64,000 nt of DNA from Fragum whitleyi (Eukaryota; Mollusca; Bivalvia; Cardiida; Cardiidae), in the NCBI GenBank assembly GCA_948146395.1, contig OX411544.1, positions 95,405,232 through 95,469,231 of the forward strand, read 5' to 3'. Position numbers and translations under genes: made by a program. Positions 35,001 through 50,000 of this stretch are shown here, one piece after another. The first letter of the stretch is position 1, and every line of letters starts with the position of its first letter. Below the pieces are notes generated by a model, which was not told where the DNA came from, did no database searches, and saw nothing but the letters and a program-made list of their open reading frames with translations.

Positions 35001-38000
35001 TATATCTCCATTAATTGAAACCATGTAAATGTGCTTTGACTTAGTATATAAAAAGTATTGACTCTAGGGGTCATTGCAAAACTAGTGTAAGTGCCTATAG
35101 GCACTTACACTAGTTTTGCACTGACCCATTGCTGTGCTTCCATATTTGGGAACAATAAAGGGCTTGTTAAAAAGAAATTTATGCCCCTTTTATCAATATG
35201 CATCTGCAAAAACTAAGTTCTTTGAAAAGGTCATCTGTCAAGGTCAAAGTTTAAAAAATAACTCTGTTTTGGGGCATTTATGTGTTTCAGAAACAAAATT
35301 TGTTCATTGTGTTGATACTTATTTTGATTTTATCTCTCTGAATAGTGCATGACCTTGGTCAAAAAGATAAAAATGTTAAATGAATAATTTGTCTAGATAT
35401 TCAAAGAATACCCAATATACAAGATTGAATGATTTGCTATCTTAAAGTCTTACATAGATTTTTTATCAGACCCTTTTATCTGACTAATTCGAAATGTGAT
35501 GATGCTGTAGCATTAAACATAATATCCAAGGCAGGCATCCATATCTTCATCTAATCATTAGTTTTATCAAAGATTATTGAACTCTAAGAAATTCAGTATA
35601 AATAATTATGACCTTCAGGCCAAGTCCAAAGCACTGTCCTTTTTAAAGGTGAACAGGTAATCACTTTAATTATCAACAACATCTTTTTTAAACCCTGTAA
35701 CCTCAGTTTAAATCTTATTCAAGGTTTTATAATCACACAGACTATCAACTGATTTCAGGAGCTTCAGTTAACCAGTAAAGAGAGCCTGGCAGACAACATG
35801 GAGGCTGTACGTAAAAAGTTTGAGGTAAGTAATCCAGTGGTATAGCTGTATGGTTTTATGTGTGTTATAATGCAGGGGTGTGGAAATCCCATGCTTGAAT
35901 TGTCTGACACAGACTTTTCTACTTGCAGACATGTCTTTTTTTCTAGGCCACTTATCCGTTGACAAGTATGTACCAGAGCAAATCCTGAATGATAATATAG
36001 ATTTAAGAGATGAATTATTCAATTGTTTATTGCCTCTCTCTTAGGTAAGTTTAAACATCTGGATTGGGTGAAAGTGATTCTATAAGCTCAAGCTGTTGTC
36101 ACTAAAGAACTAAAAAAGATAAATATAACCTAAATACCAAAAATCCTTAGTTAGGTGAAACAGAGTTAGGACATGGGAATTCCACACCCCTTGTCAATTT
36201 ATAAGTTTTTAAAGCGATAGATGATCAGTACTTTATTAAAATCATGGTGGTTTAAATTTTTTGGATACTCATGCATCAAGCTTCCTTCCCTCTCATGCTA
36301 GGCTCCTGCTGTGCACAAAGCTTTGGTAGATTAAGATCATAGATGTGCAGTACAATCTTTACCTATGTTTCTTGCTTCAAACTTACTTCTTACCATTATA
36401 TATTCGCACGGGTTCAATCCCCTGCCGCGGCACTTATCCTTTCCGACATTTGTCTTCCACCAATGGGTAGATAATCGTAAACCTATGTGGAATAGCAACT
36501 GGAGGCTAGGAAAGGGATGTGGTGGTAGTACTGGTGTGAGAAATACCAAAAATCCAGCGTTAGGTGCTCCAATCGTTGTGATATAACTGAAAGATTGTTG
36601 AAAGCGACGTTAAACCCCAATTCAAATCAAATCAAACCAAGAAAAAAAATCTTTGCTAAACTGGTTAAAATGTCGGAAAAATGAGCAAATCAATGGCTCA
36701 GCTCAAAACAGTTGTAACTTCCTATATGTTTATAGGGAGTTACAACTGTTTCGCACTGAGCCATCGAAATGTTGAAAATGAAGATCTGAATTCAGAAGGA
36801 TAAGCTATTAACACCTCAATACAATAATGTTGCTTATCAATTTACAATCTGAGCTAGGTGTTGATAATATTTACATAACAAGTGTTTAAGTTCTTGATTG
36901 TGCTACATGTGGGTTTTGTTGAACCAAACACCAGCCCACTAGCAACTTTTGTTCATGTCTGATCAAAATATAAACCGTCTTTATGTCTTTAACTATAGGC
37001 ATAAAGAGTGAAAAAAAAAATCACAGTTTTACACAGGCTTTCTTATGAAGGTCTTTCATTGGTGTGAACACTTATATGGGACTTGTCACACAAAAAGGGG
37101 ACAAAGAGGGACCATTTGGGAACTCTTTGATTAAATATTTAAAAAGATATTGGTTGCAGTAAAGGTTAACTGGAGGTCATGTTTCAATATCTCTTATACA
37201 ATATGGTAAAAGAATCATTCTAGATTAAAAGATCCCCAAAGGGCAATAAAGTTTTGACACTTGTCAGCCTGCGCAATTTGCGAGTGCTAGAGGTCTGAGG
37301 TTTGATCCCTGATGGTGGCTTTCATCTTTTCTGACTTTTTGTCTCTCACCAATGGGTTAATAATGGTAGACCTATGTGGGATAGGAGAATGAGACTAGGA
37401 AAGGGTGTAATGGTAGTACTGGTGTTAGAAATACCAGGAATCTATTGTAAGATGCTCCAGCTGCCATGATATAAATTAAGGTTGTTAAAAATTGGCATAA
37501 AAAAACTATTCAATTAATCAATCAATCCGTGCAGTCAGATAAGGATTGGCACTACATATGCACTATACAAATGGTTCCTTTTTCGCCTGACGGGTCAAAT
37601 CTGACTATAAGCTCTGACGACAGCTTCACACTGTACTGTAGAATTGTAACATCATTGTAAAGATTCCTTAGAATGGCCAATTCACAGAGCCTGATTTTCA
37701 TCAATAGGACAATAATGCAGGTTATGAGAGTTTGATTTGCGTTCTGTTTGTTATCAACGCTGGCTATTTGTTCAATGTAATTGGTAGGTTTTATTGAGAT
37801 AATTGGATGCAGATTATCTCTATTCATTCTCGATGATTTTCATATAAAACCAGTCTTTATTGTTAAATTTTACCCTTAAGTTTGTTGTCAGTCACAAAAC
37901 AATTACCTCATAGTGTCAGATAAAATTAAATTTTCTAATTTTGAAGCCAAATATTCATTTATAGTTTACTTCTTCACTAAAAAGATAGAAATTAAACATT

Positions 38001-41000
38001 GTGCATATTTCATTTCAACTGCCATTGCGTAATCAGCATTTGCAAAAATTAATAATGATGGCTAAGTGCGACACAGTAACTGCCTATAAACATATAGGCA
38101 GTTACAACTGTTGCGCACTTAGTCATAAATTTGTGCAATTTCTCCTTAAGACATAAGTTGCAGAGTGGAAAAGTAGTGTGAAACAAAATAGACTACAAGC
38201 TATTGCTGGTTATATACTGCAAAAGCTCTTAAAGAACCTTGAGGCTCTAATAGAATCATGGCATTTTTAATAGAGGCTACGTTATATCGATTGCTAAGTG
38301 CAAATCAGTTGTAACTGTCTATAAACATAATTATATGCAGTCACAACAGTTGCACACTGAGCAATTGATGTTTGTTAAGACAGGGTAAAAATGGCCAATG
38401 TATTTACAAAGGTGAGAAAATGAATAAATACAACAGATTGGCATTAAGAGGTTTTAAGTTTTAGTAAAATCACATAAAAATGTTTTATTTCCATCCTGAA
38501 AAGGGGGGTAAGGTTTTATTAGAGCATAGGACTCTATTAGAATTGTTACAGTACTAAAGATCAATGGGCTCAGTGTACAGTCTATACTCTGTGCCAAAGC
38601 TTGGTTTATAGAAGGAATATGCCGCAATCATAATAAGAACGATTAATATCTTAGTTGGATTCTATTGGCTCCAAGGAGCAATTTTGGAAAAGTAATCTGA
38701 ATCAAAATAGACCGGGAGCTTTTGCTGGTTTTATACATATAATCTATGGGCTCGGTGTACAGTCTATAATCTCTTATAAAGCTTGGTGTATAACTGGAAT
38801 AAGTCATGAATATTACAAGAAGGGTTAAGGTAGTGGACTGGTAATAGTTCCGCAATGTTTTGGATATAATGAACTTTAAGACTGTTAACCGAGGTTTCCT
38901 AATTATTTTCATTTAAAGGAAACCTCAGTATACATTGTTATAGTCCCATGAGTGCCGAAATGTTGTGGAACTATTATGGTTCCACTACCTTGATTTATAA
39001 GCTGAATTTTCTATTGGCTCCGAGCAGCAATTTTGAAGCTCTCTACCAGCTGACTGAGCTTACCAAGCTGACAAATTTAGTTGTAGAAGGGGGTGAATAA
39101 CTTGTATCAATTAGACACAAATCTGAATGAATGCTAATAGCCTTTTAAAGTATAATACAAAGTGTTTAATGAGATGATATAGCTTGCATCATAATATTCT
39201 CATATTTGTGTGGGTAGAAATTTACTGTTTACCAGTTTATACAAATACGGTAGAGTTATGCATTGTTCTTTATACCCAGTTGATAAAGTAATGACGTGGG
39301 TACTCAGTAGTATTAACAGGTTATTGTGGTACTAGGTTTTTGCTTTCTAAATCATCAACCTACTTATGCCCAGATTCACATTTCAATGACCCAGTGCGAA
39401 ACAGGCACAGGCAGTTACAACTGTTTTGCGCTGAGCCAATGATTTGGAGTCCAGATTTCCCCCTTTAAATTTTGCAAAAAATAAGATAAGGTTCTGAAAA
39501 ATCTGGAATTAATGTATCTTATGGACCATAAGTAAACACAATTTTGTAAATTCATCTTTTTAATATGCCCATCAAAAGAGTAGACATATGATGTGATCAC
39601 CTTCACTTGTGGCTTCCTTTTACTGGTAGCGGACTGACAGGCAACATCCATTTCTTTGTCCGGAGCAAAACTCTGTCACCTTATGTCTGATGGACATGAA
39701 ACTTTTGAGAAACAATTTTTTTCCTGTCAGGAATACAGAAAGTAGTGCTTAAGAACTGGAACACTACCTAGCTTAGTTTTTTAGTTATTTCCCTTTGTTG
39801 TTCTTCACCCTTGGACATCAGCAGTGTGACAGGCATACCTTGTGACAATTTGCTGACTTGTTTCAAGTGGAAACCCTGTCCCCCAACCCCATTCAACCAA
39901 TCAGAAAAAGTTAGAACTAAAGCATGTTGCTGAACACATTTTACTTTAAGAGGAAATCCTTTGGATCTTGATTAGCTCACAATCTATTAAGGATGTATTC
40001 ATTTTCAACTTTGTCTCTACTTTTGGGCTGTATGTTATTATATTACAGTCTCAAAGGTCAAAATAAGTCCTGGCCTCATAAATCTCTTAAAGAAACATCA
40101 GATCCCTGTAACACCAATAAGAATAATTGATAGTATTTGGAAACAACTGAGAAGAGTCCAATGCTTGAAATATTTTATTTGATAACCCCGGTAGGGATTG
40201 AAATAATGGTAGTTATCAAATTGAAGTGCAAAAGTCACAAACATTTGGCTTAGTGCTTTATAGTATGGTAAAACTAGTGTGTTAAAACAATTGGAAGTAA
40301 TATTGTATACATATGTACAAATTAAAAGGGACAGATAATAAATAAATCTTGTATCTTCATTTTCAGCAATTATTAACCAACATAGCTGCAAACAGTGGAC
40401 GGTTGAAGGAAATCAATGATCTAGCTGAAAATATTTTAAAGAAGGGTACCAGTCAAAAAGACCAGGTCAGAAAGAGACAAAAGGAAATAAATGACAGGTA
40501 AGGAAAATTCATATTACTTACCACTCTGCAAAATTAAGAAGATATGAAAGCAAAGGGTATATTTTATTTCCCACTTTATTTTTAGCTCACCTGAGCACAT
40601 TGTGCTCAAGATGAGCTTTTGTGATCATTAAATGTCCGTCATCCGCATGCGTCGTCTGTCGTCCGGCGTCAACAATTTAAGTGTTTACACTCTAGAGGCC
40701 ACAAATATCATCCAATCTTCATAAAACTTGGTCAGAATGTTGGTCAGGTAACAAGAACAAACCCTATTGAAAAATGGAAGGATACATGCTAAATCACTGG
40801 AAAAGGGGCCTTATTGACAATATTCTTGTTTACACTCTAGAGGCCACAAATATGACCCAATCTTCATGAAACTTGGTCAGAATGTTGGCCATGTCACAAG
40901 GATGATCCCTTTTGAAAATAGGAAGGATCCATGCCATATCACAGGAAAAGGAGCCTTATTGACAATTTTCTTGTTTACACACTAGAGGCCACAATTATTG

Positions 41001-44000
41001 TCCAATCTTCATGAAACTTGGTCAGAATGTTGGCCAGGTCACAAGGATGAACCCTATTGAAAATGGGAAGGATACATGCCTATCACAGGAAAAAAGGGCC
41101 TTAATGACAATTTTCTTGTTGACGCTCCAGAGGCCACAATTATTGTCCAATCTTCATGAAACTTGGTCAGATTGTTTGTCAGGTCACAAGGATGAACCCT
41201 ATAGAAAATGGGAAGGTTCAGTACCATTTCACTGGAATAGGGGCCTTAATGACAATTTTCTTGTTTACACTCTAGAGGCCACATATATGGCCCAATCTTA
41301 ATGAAACTTGGTCAGAATGTTGGTCAGGTCACAAGGATGAACCCTATCGAAAATAGGAAGGATCCATTCCATATCAATGGAAAAAGGGGCCTTAATGATA
41401 ATTTTCTTGTTATAACTGTAGAGACCACAATTGGCCAAAACTTCGTGAAACTTGGTTTTGTGGAGAAATTATCTCCTTTATGACATCTGCCTATTTAATT
41501 GATGTGATGTTACAGGGGTCAAAGAGACTTAGGTGAGCGATCTAGAAACCTTCTTGGTCCTCTTGTTTTTTATAGAATTAATATTGTCATTTCAGAAATT
41601 TGATGTCTCTATGCAAAACAGTTGTAACTGCCTATAATCATATAGGCATTTATAAAACTGTTTCATGCTTGGCCATTATTATAATGGTTTCAGATTGATT
41701 CCTGCTTACAATTTAAGAGTACTTATATTTCAATTAAAGTAAGATTTGGTAAATAAAGAAGTATAACAGATTACCTTCTTAACTACCAATGGACAAAGGA
41801 TAGGTGTGACTGGAATTAATGCATGTATTGAGGACTTTGGTGAGTCTTTTCTGTAATTAAAGGATGATTTTAAATTGTTTGAATTGGAAATAGCCCTAAA
41901 ATGAAAGTGAATAATAATTGAATAGAAAAGATTAAATGAATTAATAAACTTCAGATAAAAATCAACCTGTCCATTTGTTTCATTAATGTCAGGAGATTAT
42001 AGTAGAGCATTGCATGGTAAGTGATATATTTGTTTTTGTTTATAGATGGGACCGACTCAATAGAATGAAACTGGACAAGGAAAAGAATCTAGAAGGTGCT
42101 TCAAGGTAAATTATCATTGCCATGTTTCTTTTTAACTGAGTGTGCAGAGCCTTTGTTGTTCAGTTGGTAGCCCATTGGACTTGACCAACTTTCATCCAAT
42201 ATTTGACAAAAGTCTCTGTTTGACCCATAATGAGTTGAATCATAGATTGCTTAAGATATGGGCTGAGCTGGTTGCCCAGTCAAAAGATTGTGTTTGTAAT
42301 GGTGTGAGAAAAAGCAGGTAACAATGGTTAGATGCACTTGCCATCCCTTTTTAACAGCAATCAATTTGACAATAAAGGGGAGTTTGAAACTCCTTATTTT
42401 CCAGGTAGAACTCTTTTATTTTGCAAGTTAGGAGTCCAAAGGACTTTGATTGCAGGAGAATATTAATTATGACGGTTTTTCTGTGAAAATCTCGTAACTA
42501 CAGCTTGTTTAAAGTCACTTTTTGGAAGAGAATCGACGATAAGGACAAAAACAAAAAAGCAGGGTAGTATTGTTTTCAATGCTCCTCTCAAAGCCGAGTC
42601 TGGCTAGCTCAGCAGTAACACATTTGGCTTTCAAACATGGGGTAATGAGTTCAAATCTCTGCTCGGTCAACTTTCATCCAACATTTGACAGTAGTCAAAA
42701 GACATTATGACAAAGGTCTATATGACACATATAATTTGTCTACCACCAATTGCTGTATCATAAGTAGTATGCCTATGAACAGCTAGTGGCTTGGAAAGAA
42801 GACCATCTAATCATTGGAAAAAAACTATTGTTGAAAAAGAAGAAATTGCTTGCAACAAGCATTTTTGTCAACTCGCCTGAGCACTTAAATCTTTAATAAA
42901 ATCTATAAAAGTATTGTATGACCTATGAACCTTTGTTATGCTGATTCCAGAATATTCCTGCTTTGGTAGGAGGTGTGGACAAACATCAGCCTGCATGTAT
43001 GTGCAGTCTGATCTTAGTCCATACAACCTCAGATTTTCCCTTTTAAACCAGAAAAAATTCAGAAATAATATTTTCAAAATCAAATGCTGACTCACAATTA
43101 GGAAATACAGAGCTTTCAGCGATTTGATTTATATATAAATTTGCCAAGGTTTTTTATTCAGCATGACAAGGGTTAATTAACCCTTGACATGCTGAACCTG
43201 GAATATTCCTGCTTTAGCAGGAGCTATAGACAAACATCAGTCTGCACAAAATGTGCATTCTGATGTTAGTCTTCACCACCTGTTTCTCACTTTCAAACCA
43301 GAATTGTCAATAGATTTGGTTTTTCATATAAAAATTGACCTACAGTTAGTACTTTCGGTGCTTTTTGCCCTTCGATTTTGATTAAAATTTTTAGCCAAAA
43401 TTTATTCAGCATGACAAAGGTTAATTAAGATCCTCTATCAATATTTTTCAGCATTGAGCTGTTCCAGTCTACATGTGACGAGTTAGTGGAGTGGATAAAG
43501 GAGAAAGATAATGTCCTCAGTGCCACAGATGATTTAGGGAAGGACCTGAAGGCCAATCAAGCTCTACAGAGGAAACATGCTGTATGTGGCAATTTTTAAT
43601 TAATTTCTCACCACTTGTGATGCTCGAAATCAATGAGAAAATAACTTTGGTATATAAAGAAACTGATCAGATATGCAGAAACTGCATATCTGATCAGTGT
43701 CTTCATTTTTGATGTATGAGTAGTTTGATCATTCTACTATCTGCACCTGAATGTTTCTAACCACTTGTGTGATTGGAGGACTTAGGTCCCTCCATGCTCT
43801 AGGCATAATAAATGGTTAGGACGATGAGAGAAAAAAAGCAGATTAAAGGAGATCTGGGTTCATACACCCCTAGCTTTTCTTTGAAAAGACCTTCTTCAGG
43901 TTCTTTGAGGTGCCCAGTGTAAAGCTCTGTTACACAGTTCACTTTGATTGGGGAAGGGGATAGCTACATTCGGAACACCACTCGGCCAATCTCACGATCA

Positions 44001-47000
44001 ACCTCAGATGTACATAGACAGACTATTTTTAAAAATTACGGGAAAACCTTGGAAAAACTCGATGACGTCAGTTAAAATGGCGTTAGCCCTCGAAACTGTG
44101 AGTGAAAACTTTGACGTCGCCAACGCTACTTGTTTAAGTCACTGACGTGAAACCATCGAATCCCAATATAAATATTTTTAGAATCTTAAATAACGGCTGA
44201 AAAAATCTTAATTTTTGAGACTGATTTGTCATTCTCTATAATTAAGATTTTTCAGCCGTTATTTACTGTAATATATATATATATATCTACAGTGCTAGTT
44301 TTTCTTACACTGTTTCTGCATAACAAAATTTCACGATTTTGTTGCATACCCATCCGCCTTACATACATCTGTGGTCTGTTGCAGTTTATAGAAATGGCTG
44401 AGTGATGTTCCAAATGGGGATAGCTAGAATCCCTAAAAATTCCTGCTATGTTTGTTATTCCAGCCATGGACCTAAGGGATTAGTAGTCCAGTGTTTAACC
44501 CTAGATCACCGGGCTGCTCCATAATTTTATCCTACATAACATTTGTGGCTTTACAGTCTGACTTTGGAGCCTGAATGATGTGATCTTATTACATATCCAT
44601 TAATTGCTAAATCTTTCAGTTTCAAGTGGGAGGAATTCTTAAGGGCTACAACATTGTTACAAAAGGAGAAATTGCTTCCTTTCAAACATGTCAAACATGT
44701 TTTTTCTTGTACACGAAGAATAATGTTTTTGTGTTTGTGGGTACAAGATACCAAATTGAAAGGTAGTTTTGGTGCATTTTAGGAACATCAGTCAGAACAA
44801 TTAATTGCACTGCCACCTGGTTGTTTGATTACTAATTTTTCAGAATAAGCTGTGATTTTGCTGTCAAATTCGTGAAGCTGTGTGAAGTCATGTAGTTTTT
44901 GACGTAATACTATGTTTTGATTAAAAAAAGACCTACACACAGCAGTATAATTTTAATCATAGCTTTATGTGTGACATTTCTTGTTGGCAGTTTGGCCCCT
45001 GTATGTGTGATTTATTTAATATATAAAAAATAAGTTAATATTAGATCTCCTGGTTAAGTTATAATCATTTTGATTAAAAATCTTTACCACACACATTTAT
45101 GTTTCCCACCACCATGGATGTTAATCAGATATTTTAAGCGTTTTACTAAGGTAAATTGTTTTTAGATTAAACACATATCTCATGATTTGAACTTGTGGGG
45201 CCTAAATGTGATAATGTTGAATTAATTAAATGTACATATGATAGATTAGTAACTTACCGTTTTTATGCCCCCGATAGGGAGGCATCATAAATTTGACTTG
45301 TCCGTCCGTCCGTCCGTCTGTCCGTCTGTCCGTCCGTCCGTCATTCCGTCCAAAAACTTTAACATTGGCCATAACTTCCTTATTACTTAACATATTCGCA
45401 TCATACTTTACCACAACATTCCTTGGTACATTACCTTTCTGTAGGCACATACTTTGGTGACCTTGACCCCTGGATGACCTTGACCTTCAACATAGATTGG
45501 CCATAATTTAAAATCAAAGCGGTGTCGGGGGCATTGTCATCTTACAGTGACAGCTCTTGTTCTTTTAAGGTAGTGGACCTGTAATAGTTTCGCAACAGAT
45601 GGAACATGATGATCTTTCACAATGTTAGCTGAGGTTTCCTAATGAAATCATTAGGAAACCTCGGCTAACACTGTTATAGCTCATTACATCTAAAACGTTG
45701 AAGAACGATCATGGGTCCACTACCTTAATAAGAGTACCCTCTCTAATAGTATTCCTAAGACAACCCCATTTCAGTTGATTGAAAATACATAAATCTTAAG
45801 AATGCTCATCAAGTTTTTCAAAGTTTAGTATGTTATGTTAACTCAATCATTCTGAGAGTGTTATCCTTGAACTATTTCTTCATCGCATAAAGACCTTTGT
45901 ATCTTGAGAATAAATTGACTTGCATAATAAAAGTTGACTCAATTTTGAAAATTCTTTCATTTATCACAATGAATTGAGATGGATTTTGTTTATTTGCTTA
46001 GAATTTGGAAAGAGAGCTTGTCCCAGTGGAAGAAAAGATGAAAAGAATGGAATATCTAGCTGGATCGTAAGTACCGTAAAAGTACTTATTGAACCCTGGG
46101 TTCAATTAGATATATAGGATTTCCATAAGAAAGGGAGGGGATTTTATTAGAGACTACACTAAATATAGGCAGTTAAAACTGTTTTGTGTTGAGCCATCAT
46201 TATTTGTTAAGATGAAAAAATGCTATTTGATTGCAATTACTTAGTCATGACTAAAACCAAAGGTGAAAAATGAATAAATAAAATCACTACTTTCTATCAG
46301 TAGCCTATGATAAGCATGATCTGTTGAATAATGCTAACATTTGATTGGGGAAAATGTACATAAATCCTAAGTTGAATTGTTTGTGACCTTGATTTTCTTA
46401 GGGATTGGCTTTTATAAGAGTCTTCAAGATTGTGTAAAATCATATCAAAAATGGTTGATTTTAACCCGCCAAAATGGAGATTTGGTTTCAGAAGACCATG
46501 AGGCTCTATTTGAATTTTTACACTAATTGTCTATACTCTTTCTATAATAATTTGCTTGAAATCTTTCCATAAACATTTTGTCTTTTATTGTCTGTCTTTA
46601 ATTTTGATATAAGAGAGGTGGCCAGCTTTAAATCTGCTCTAGATTATACTATCGGTAATATGATAAATTTAGAGGATATTGAGCAAGTGGTCTTTGAATA
46701 CTGAATTTTTTAAACAAGACATCTATAAACAGATAAAAACGAGGCTGTGCCGAGTTTTATCTGATGTAGATGAATTAGATATTAATGAGCACATATCTGA
46801 TATTGTATTTACAAAATGACCTGATTTTTTACAATAAATGAAAGAAATTCTAGAATTTTTCAATTCAAGTTTAATCCGCAAAATAATAACGCCAATTGCA
46901 AATAAATGTCATCAAATGCATTATGACATCATTTTCACAATGAAATTATAACTTTGCTATACATTCATAGCTAATTTGCACAATTATTCCATTACAGGTG

Positions 47001-50000
47001 TAATAACACCTGTGTAATATTAATATTCAACGGGTTATTTCATTCACGTGACATGGGTCATGTTATAAAATTGTATTATTTCCTTTTTTTACAGGGTGAA
47101 GTCTAGTTATCCAGAAGAGTCCAGTTATGTTGATAAAAGGAAAAAGGAGTTAGACAAAATGTGGAAAGATCTTATGGTATGAAACCTCATTGTAAAAATT
47201 GACACGAATCATGATCAAAGCCAGTCAAAATCACTTGCTAAGGGCTCCATTCATTCCAAACACTCATTCACATCATTCAGTGTGATCCAAAATCATTCAA
47301 AACAGCAGTTGTTAACCCTTGTCATGCTGAACCCGGAATATTCCTGCTTTGGCAGGAGCTATAGACAAACATCAGCCTGCACATATGTGCAGTCTGATGT
47401 TAGTCTACACCACCTGTTTCTCACTTTCAAACCAGAATTGTCAAAAAATTTAGTTTTTCAAATAAAAATTAACCTACAGTTGGAACTTTCAGTGCTTTTT
47501 GCCCTTTGATTTTGATGAAAATTTTAAGGCAAATTAATTCAGCATGACAAGGGTTAAAGATACATACAAGCAGTGATAGTGTGTCAGACTATCATTCAAA
47601 AGGTCCCAGGTTGGACTCTCTGACAGCGGCATTAATGCTTCCTGACTATATGTCTCCCACCAATAGATTCATAATTGTAGACCTATGAGGGATAGCAGCT
47701 TGAGGCTAGGAAAGGATGTGAGGATAGTACATTTATACTGGTGTGAGAAATACCATAAATCCATTGTTAGGTGCTCCAGCTGCTACGACAAGATTGTTAA
47801 AAAGTGGTATTTAACCCCATACAAAACAAAAAAATCAAGATGTTTGTAAAAGTTAACCTACTTTCTTTTATGCTTTTTGGTGGTTTATCGAGGAATAAAG
47901 GAAGATTATCATTTTGATAAACTCACCACCGTACCAGTGAAATGATCAAAAACTTATACCCAGCTTTCTTTCATTTCACCTTTATCTGATGTCATCTAAG
48001 CAGAGCCCAAATAGTGATGTCATCTTAAAAGTTGCATAGCAATCACATGCAAAATGAAGAACTTTAAGAAAATTTGTCCAAGATTATTTATGCATTAAAG
48101 AAATAAGATTTTTTTTTGTTTATCGAGTATAATCAAATGATATTTCATTTTGTGAACAACAAAAACTATACGTTCACTTTTGAAAATATAGCTTTTGTTG
48201 TTCACTCGATGAAATATGAATTGATTTTACACTGAAACAATGCATTATCCTCTAAGTATTTTCCCTTATAAGAACCCCCTTTCCTTATAGTACCTTCCCC
48301 ATACTATTTACAAAGGAAAACATGTTTCAGCTGATTAAAATTCTTCAAATTGTAAGAATTTATCTGAGCCATTTTATCTAACTTGAGGGTAATTTCCTCT
48401 AAACCATTATTTAAATAACTGTTTAGAGACTCTTTATGGGCTGTTACACCTATTTCATACTGAGCCGTTGAATTGCACTTTGTCCAAAAACCATTTACAT
48501 AACTGGTTGGGGTATAACGAAGTCCACTTTGTGACAGATCTAGTTTTGTATTTGTTTCAGGATAAAGCAGCAGACAGAAAGAAGAAGCTACAAGATCAAT
48601 CAGAGAGATTACAGTTTGATGATAATGCTAAAGAACTGGTAAGTTGTTACTGATTCCAGTCTAGAATAGTTAAATGCGTATTAAGGTAGTGGACCTGTAA
48701 TAACTATGCAACATTTTGGAACTGATTTACTTACACAATGTTGACCGAGGTTTCCTAATGAAACATCTGTCAACACTGTTAAAGTTCATTACTCTCTAAA
48801 TGTTGCGGAACTTTAATGGGTCCACTACCTCAAGCTACTAATACCAGGACCATCAAAAGTGGTTGTTAAAAAGAATGGTCATTTAGTGCACATTTTGTTA
48901 AAACAAAAATGTAGAAAGGAAAATGATTGAAAATGTATAGTACTGCGAATTTCTCATCAATTCTATGGTGTGAAAATCCATCGGAATCATCTGAACAATT
49001 GAATCAAGATTTAACAACATAAGATTCATTTATCATAATATTTAGAGCAAAAATGTCTACACTTGAAAATGTTTTAATCTAAAGAAGGAGATTTTGAAAA
49101 AAAACTGCAGCTTAACCCTTTGCTGTTTAATCCCTGGAAAGTGTTAATGCAAATAGTCTCATAATAGATTTGGGCACTCAACCAAGATTGACTGTATTTC
49201 TATTTTTCAATTATTTTCTTGTAAGAGTTTTGATGTCTCTGTATTTCCATATTAAAGTTTAAGAGAGGGGAAGATATAAGTAATTTTTAAAACTCATAGA
49301 ATGATAATGGCTTTTGGCTAAAATTTGATAAACCCATTGTTAAGTGAGAAAAATGATTTATAAGACTATTTCATATTACAGCTTGGGTGGACTGTCCCAA
49401 CTAAAGCTAAACTAAAGAATGCTGAAATACCTAGAGATGTACAGACGGCAGAATTCTTGTTGAACGAGCATAAAGATTTAGCTGAGGATATTGAGGCACA
49501 TGAACCAGAGTAAGTCTTCACCCACAACTAGATAACAGAGTTTTATATTTGAGCCTGTGTGTGACATTTCCAACAATTTGAAATATTTTTTAGGTGCCAA
49601 CACTGGGTAGCTTAGACCGTCAAATACTGTAAGTATAAAGTTACCTGATTGTCTACAGATACTTTGAGACCTTATCTATCTACTTAACGCATAGTAAAGG
49701 CTCTGGACAGACTGTGCGAATGCATAGACTGGCCAGAGCCTTTGCTTTGTGCATATTTGAAATTGTTGGAAATCTCACACACATGCTCATTTGTAAAAAA
49801 AAAAGAAGGAATAAAGAGAATAAAATGTATATGTCTTAAAATATCAATGTTATCTGGTAGAGGTCAAGTCATGAGAAATTCTTGCAGCCTAGATCTGATA
49901 ACATTGATTTTTAACTCGGCTGTTTTCGGAGAAAACCCGATGTATTGCGTTAGCCGCGGTGTCGTTGTTGTCGTGGTTGTCGTCGTCTTGCAAAAAATTT

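Noticed and set aside
41011..41483. Open frames with repeated KLGQNVGQVTRMNP
   Set aside because: They are translations of the 146-bp monomers of the modular repeat, not a repeat protein.
43948..44145. 65-codon plus-strand gene
   Set aside because: No recognisable domain, no splice or promoter context, and located in an intron next to repeat sequence.
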